This document shows positions 59,058 through 64,000 of a stretch of 64,000 nt of DNA, one piece after another. A model generated the notes under the pieces. The model was not told where the DNA came from. It saw nothing but the letters and a program-made list of their open reading frames with translations, and ran no database searches. The position numbers were made by a program, and so were the translations under genes. Positions within the stretch are counted from its first letter, which is position 1; every line of letters begins with the position of its first letter. The stretch is from Xestospongia muta (lineage: Eukaryota; Porifera; Demospongiae; Haplosclerida; Petrosiidae): NCBI GenBank assembly GCA_963693285.1, contig OY848917.1:26103745-26167744 (forward strand), in the 5' to 3' direction.

Positions 59058-60839
59058 TGTTAATGTGTAAAAGACAGTTAGTTGTTGTATTTCATAAGCT
59101 ATACCGTAAATGACTGTAGTCTAGTACATTTTTCAAACAATCTTCCATTAGTTTTTGCAAAATCTGAGATGGAGTCAGTAGTGGTTGTTGCTGTAAGTAT
59201 AGTGCTATTGTACCTCTAACTAAAGGAGTAGCCATTGATGTTCCTGATAGAGTCTTTCTACATGCACATCTACTACAGCTATGATCAGCTGCTATTACAT
59301 CTAAGCCTGGAGCAAATATATCGACACAAGAGCCATCATTTGTGAAGAAAGACACATAATCTCCTAGAGCAGAGCTAGCAACAGTAATAACTCCTGGTGC
59401 ATTAGCAGGACTACGATCACAGGCATCACTTCCAAAATTGTTACCACCAGCTGCAACAATTGGGATTCCCATATTAATGATATTGTTTGACATATTATTG
59501 ACTAAAGGAGTATATGGACCACTTAATGACATTGAGATGATTGCTGGACGATGAGGATTAATATTGTGATATTTGTTGCAGCAAAATTTAATCCATCTAC
59601 AATAACACTCAATGGTGCTCTGCTACTACATCTTAATACACAAACACTGTAACAGTTAGCTTTTTTGGCAACTCCATAAAGTTTTCCACAAGCCAGACTT
59701 GCTACATGAGTTCCATGTCCATGACAATCTCTACCCCTTAGATTTGATCCAGAATAGTTGTCAACTGGGTCATATCCAGCATATATGGCTCTATTACCAT
59801 CAAATTCATAGTGATCATAATTAATACCTATTTTTATAGATTTAAATTTTATAGCACAAATTCAAAGCATTCTTGTATACCTGTATCTAAAATGAAAATA
59901 TCAACACCTTCTCCATCTCCTCCAGGTTCAAATATACCATCTAATACTGGACTGACTTGGTCAATACAATCCAGTGCCCATGATAGTGAAGCTTCAGCAA
60001 ATGTCTCTTCTTCAAGAAACTCCACATTGTCTAGATGTTTTATCTAAATAATAGTTATATAATATGTAATAATTTTTATATTTTGTATATATCTTATAAT
60101 TTGTATACATTTTATAATGAGATTCATAATCCATAATAACCTGAGAGCATAGGTAGGTTGTTCATTCTTTTATAAATAATAGGCAATATGTTAGGTTTAT
60201 ACAGACCTTATAACCTTATCTTCTTTTGGGTTCTGTCAATGTTGATTGATCCATAATCATTATAAGAGTGCTAAGTCTCAATGTGTCTAGTTAAGATATT
60301 AATATTGCTTGGTATGCATAGTTCATGTAGTGATAGCAATAGAATGTCTGAACCTCATTAATATTATTGCTTTTAATCATCTACATGTTTTATATAATCC
60401 ATTTAACTTGAGTAATGTAAATGATTTTACACTCTAACTAATAGCCATTGTGATATCGTTACAAACTTTCTCTTTGGCTGGTTTTTAGAATACAAATACA
60501 CCTTGATACCATAGTATTATACACAGTCACATACACAAAATATGTAAATGTATGTATATTAAGGCTAACCTTATGTGCTGCAGCTTCTGACAGTTTAGCA
60601 ACAATCTCTTTAGCAAATTGACCTTCTATTTTATGGATTTCGGAATTCAAGGACTGACTTTGAACTTTCTCAGCAATGGCTTCAAATGTCTCATAACTAG
60701 TATCAGGTGTCAGTACAACCATATACTGACCTGTTGTCTCTATTCCAGGAGCAGCACGAATAACTTGACGTGTCTGCATCGGAGCTACAAGGACAAGAAC
60801 TAATATCAAAACTTGAGTATTTCTAGTAAGATATTCCAT
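59058..60839 (-). pseudogene. Proteinase K-like S8 protease, copy D, frameshifted
   Basis: Exon 1 is 60570-60839 (270 bp, ATG at 60839; signal peptide, I9 propeptide). Exon 2 is 59881-60043 (163 bp, FILDTG; donor GTATAC is weak). Exon 3 is 59058-59827 and is 770 bp, one base short of 771; the base is missing near 59561-59570 (ATATTGTGATA where copy B has ATATTGGTGATA). This breaks the frame between the His motif (HGHGTHVAS) and the Ser motif (SGTSMATP), both still recognisable. In exon 2 a conserved Arg is Cys (DCIDQVS). It is a young pseudogene unless the missing base is an assembly error. Confidence 0.8.
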
Positions 60840-60881
60840 ATCTAGTATGACGACAGACTGTGTTAGTTGGACTAATTGCTT

Positions 60882-60912
60882 GTTTTATATGATCACGTTG
60901 AACCACACCTTC
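60882..60912 (-). promoter_or_regulatory. Proximal promoter of protease D
   Basis: Minus strand: TCATATAAAACAAGCAATT, then GAAGGTGTGGTT at 60901-60912. It is preserved even though the coding region has a frameshift, consistent with recent inactivation. Confidence 0.5.
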
Positions 60913-62507
60913 ATACACGAAACAATGATGTATAGATATTAATAATTTATAAGGACACGAGATATACTCTGTTCACGTTGATAATAACCATAAAGTCGGT
61001 GTTATAACTCTGGCTAGGAATAAGATAATGAAAAATGTTTTAAAGCATTCAAAATGCCTTCCAAATCCATTAATGTAGTAAAAACTGGAGGCAATAACAA
61101 GTGATGAAAGTGGCAAATCAGAAAACCAATATGAAGTAAATGCCTGTGCAATAGTTTACATGAATTAGCACTCATGCTAATGTTGTCAAGACAAAAGGTT
61201 ATTGTAACTCCCAAGAAAACGTTTTGCCAATTTTTGATAGTATACCTAAATAATGTGGTTTTGGATTTTTTAAATGGTATATTGCGATTATAGTATTATA
61301 ATAAATATACTTGAAAACTACCAGAAAACATGATAAGTTTCCTTTTTGCGTTTATTAGATATCACTTTTATAATAGACTGGTTATAACTGATTCATAGTC
61401 ACTTGACTTGCGAATGCATGCTTCACCAAAACAATATACACTGTTTTGATTATTACTTACTATGGAACTTCACAATTTATATACTTAAGCATATGACTTC
61501 TCAAAAGACATGTGTTTAGCATGTGCTATAAATTCTATTGTAACAGATTATAACACCTGCAATGACACAACAAGTTTACATAATGATAATCATAATGCAC
61601 AGGTTCGGCATTATAATGTGATATGTAAATACTTTTCCGTTTTATGTGCTATCGACATGAAACTTGCACCAATCAATTCAGCTTGCAAACGCGATTATAT
61701 ATATATATATATATAATTTGGGTCTCTACTGCTACGAGAAGTAGCAAACTATAAAACTCCATACATTTTCAATAGCATACCTTCGTCATACTTCAAATTA
61801 CACACCTTCGAATAAGACTCTTCACTTTGAGAAGTCAGTCGTCTGTCACGTGGCAATTTTAAATTACAGCCCTAATTATATGAACAGATGTTCTATTATA
61901 ACAAATATTACTATTAAAATATTAATCAGGTGGTGTGTTCGCATGACATTCACGTGAGTATATATATTAAAGAGAGTACAAACAAGTGATTGAAAATCAT
62001 CTGTAACACTTATTTTTATAGGTGATATTAATACATTTTATAAACAAAGAACAAAAGTCGAGTGATAAACGTATCTTTAACATTTTAAAAAATGTAAAAA
62101 AATTGCTGACAAATACTTCAACAAGAAAGCATTAGAAATGATTCCAGTATAATAAATTCTACATGTCATATTTACACAGTTGAATCTAGTATATAGATTT
62201 GTTCATGTTTCATAGCTATTGCATTAAAATTATCATATATATTGCCATACATATTTTATGTAAGGTTTTTGAATATTTTCAGATATAATAATATAATTAC
62301 GAATCGTTTTATATTGTCAGTTCTTATATTAGTCAACGTAATACTGCAGTCTAAGTATGCACATATCATTATAATTAAAAAAATATTTGTAGAATAGCAT
62401 GAATTTTGCAGTGAAGCAAAACTTGGTTGAAGTTGCATGTGGTACATCAGAAACATGTAATAAATTCAAAATGATTGGAATAACGATCACTCACACCTCA
62501 GTCTTAT
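60913..62507. other. Right-hand spacer with repeat fragments
   Basis: No gene supported. A copy of the dispersed spacer module lies at about 61365-61600 and a diverged copy of the 24256 transposon at about 61615-61960. The rest (61960-62507) is AT-rich with nothing recognisable. Confidence 0.55.
61615..61960. mobile_element. Diverged, end-less copy of the 757-bp transposon
   Basis: Its internal sequence matches 24300-24560 and about 24860-24900 in the same order, for example ATGAAACTTGCACCAATC against ATGAAGCTTGCACCAATC, and GTGTGTTCGCATGACATTCA against GCGTGTTTGCATGAAATGCA. The terminal repeats are absent or unrecognisable and the middle is deleted. Confidence 0.6.
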
Positions 62508-63786
62508 TGTGAGAGTGATAGTTAAAGTTAAAGGTGTACTGGCATTGACTCTGTTACAGTTTATCACTTTATTGTTTAATAATTTTATGGCATATATGTA
62601 TTATTGAATCATTCTTTTGTGTAATTATTATGGTATATATCCTCATGATCTTTTATGGTTGATTATCTTTGTCAATTGATTACTAAAAGAACCCTAATAA
62701 CTCTACATGGTGGCAGAGGTGGGATACATCCTAACTATTGTCTATTGGAATCACAGTATCGTCTTTCTCTCCCGGAGCTTTGAGTAACCTGATTCCAGAC
62801 TGAGTCACAAAATGGCTGCCTTATACCACGTGGCCCTCCCAATTCTTTCAGTTTTAACAAGCCAGAAGAATGACAGAAATGGATTCGCCATTTTGAGCAC
62901 TTCAGGATAGCATCAGGACTCATTGAGAAGAGCGATGAGACTCAAGTCAACACACTCATCTATGTGATTGGGGATGAAGCAGATGATATCCTATGATGAT
63001 TTAAACTCGAAGAGGCACAGGCAAATGTTTACAAATCTGTAAAAGACAAATTTAAGGCATTTTTCGTGAAACATCAAAATGGTATTTATGAGAGGGCTAG
63101 ATTTAACCTCAGAAAACAGGAGGAAGGAGAGACAGTGACTGATTTCATTAATGACCTTTATGTTTTAGTACAGCATTGTCAAGCAGTCAGGTCAGTCAAC
63201 TGTTGAAACATTTTTCTCGTTTATTTACAGGTCTCGGGAAGCTTGAGGGAGACTACACAATACGACTCAAGAAAGGAGGGAAACACTTCTCTCTCTCCAC
63301 TCCCAGATGAGTACCACTCCCACTAAAAAAAAAAACTGGACAGAATGGCTAGACTAGGGGTGATTTCCCAAATCAAAGAGCCAACTAAATGGTGTGCTGG
63401 TATAGTACTGGTTCAGAAGAATAACGGTTCGGTTCGTCTTTGTGTTGACCTCACCCACCTTAATCAGAGCGTCAAGAGAGAGCGTCACTAACTACCAGCG
63501 GTAGAATAGGTGCTAGCACAGCTAACAGGTGCAACAATTTTCTCAAAGTTAGATGCTAATTCGGGTTTTTGGCAAATACCATTGGCACCCGAATCAGCTA
63601 AACTCACTACTTTCATCACTCCGTTCAAAAGATACCAATTTCACAGACTACCGTTTGGGATAACATCTGCTCCTGAACATTTTCAATGACGCATATCGGA
63701 AATTTTGAGTGGTACGAACGGTACAGTGAACATGATGGACGATATCCTAATATTTAGAACGGACCAGGAGGAGCATGATATGAACT
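62508..63786 (+). mobile_element. Decayed Ty3/gypsy element of a second family
   Basis: A candidate 5' LTR is 62508-62707 (TG...CA ends), followed by a primer-binding-site-like TGGTGGCAGAGGTGG. A broken gag follows at 62820-63190 (motifs IRHFEHFRIASGLI and VTDFINDLYVLVQHC). After a deletion, RT pieces lie at 63340-63770 (VRLCVDLTHLNQSV, KLDANSGFWQIPL, LPFGITSAPEHFQ, MDDILIF). There are several stops, no integrase and no 3' LTR. The primer site and gag differ from the element at 49515, so it is a separate lineage. Confidence 0.75.
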
Positions 63787-63935
63787 GAGGGAATAATTTC
63801 TTCTTAAACTATTATAATGTTTTATATGAACCATCATTTTTTGTTGATTTGATATGATGATCTTGTTTATAAAGCTTAACTATTTCTACATATATAAAAT
63901 GTGGTAAATAAAATTACAGATTCTATAGTAAACCA
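63787..63935 (+). repeat. 3' tail of a Penelope-like element
   Basis: Matches the 3' untranslated part at about 28715-28905 (GGATAATTTCTTCTTGAGC against GGAATAATTTCTTCTTAAAC; shared TTGTTGATTTGATAT and GTGGTAAATAAA). It abuts the broken RT end of the gypsy remnant. The remaining 65 bases to the window edge show nothing further. Confidence 0.5.
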
Positions 63936-64000
63936 TCTGTAACAGAAGACTTGATCTACTGATGAAGATATCTTTGTGCTTGTTCCTGTCCATTAATTAG

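Overview
This window looks like nuclear DNA from an AT-rich, early-branching animal, most likely a sponge. The evidence is that the genes are split by very short GT-AG introns (about 48-55 nt), the domains are animal extracellular types (NIDO, somatomedin B), and eukaryotic Ty3/gypsy, Ty1/copia, Penelope-like and terminal-inverted-repeat DNA elements are present. The phylum is an inference from overall character; no database comparison was possible.

The host genes are all on the minus strand and form a tandem array of large cassettes built from two secreted-protein genes. The first is a proteinase K-like S8 protease: signal peptide and I9 propeptide in exon 1, catalytic Asp at the exon 2/3 junction, His and Ser in exon 3. 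Copies A (4198-8569), B (22956-25519) and C (45566-47986) have open exons. Copy D (59058-60839) carries a one-base frameshift, and a fifth chimeric fragment sits at 49132-49514. The second is a multi-exon adhesion-like gene made of three-exon NIDO domains joined by Gly/Ser and Thr/Pro linker exons to somatomedin B (SMB) exons. One copy at 11759-20798 has 3 NIDO and 2 SMB domains, one at 29558-38758 has 4 NIDO and 2 SMB, one is cut by the left edge (1-671), and a decayed remnant lies at 26624-27642. From left to right the order is NIDO gene end, spacer, protease A, NIDO/SMB gene, spacer, protease B, remnant, NIDO/SMB gene, spacer, protease C, protease fragment, spacer, protease D. The spacers are also recognisable duplicates of each other.

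Mobile elements interrupt the array. A broken Ty1/copia element (39537-41538) lies in the spacer before protease C. A Ty3/gypsy element with both LTRs (49515-57215) lies between the protease fragment and protease D. Nested in its gag gene is a 2.95-kb DNA transposon (50354-53303) with roughly 140-bp inverted termini, a perfect 9-bp target duplication, a DUF6589-like transposase candidate and a convergent RecQ-type helicase. It resembles the helicase-carrying Academ (AcademH) lineage. Smaller elements include a 757-bp inverted-repeat element in intron 1 of protease B with a second copy near 61.6-62.0 kb, a 2.1-kb insertion in intron 1 of protease A that may be related to the helicase transposon, Penelope-like remnants (28.4-28.9 kb and 63.8 kb), and a decayed gypsy element of a different family (62.5-63.8 kb).

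Functionally, the protease would be secreted and self-processed. The NIDO/SMB proteins would be extracellular, disulfide-stabilised adhesion or matrix proteins. Their co-duplication suggests, but does not prove, linked use at the cell surface. The protease copies share a proximal promoter module with an ACCACACC box and a TATA-like box. No tRNA, rRNA, CRISPR array or bacterial operon was seen.
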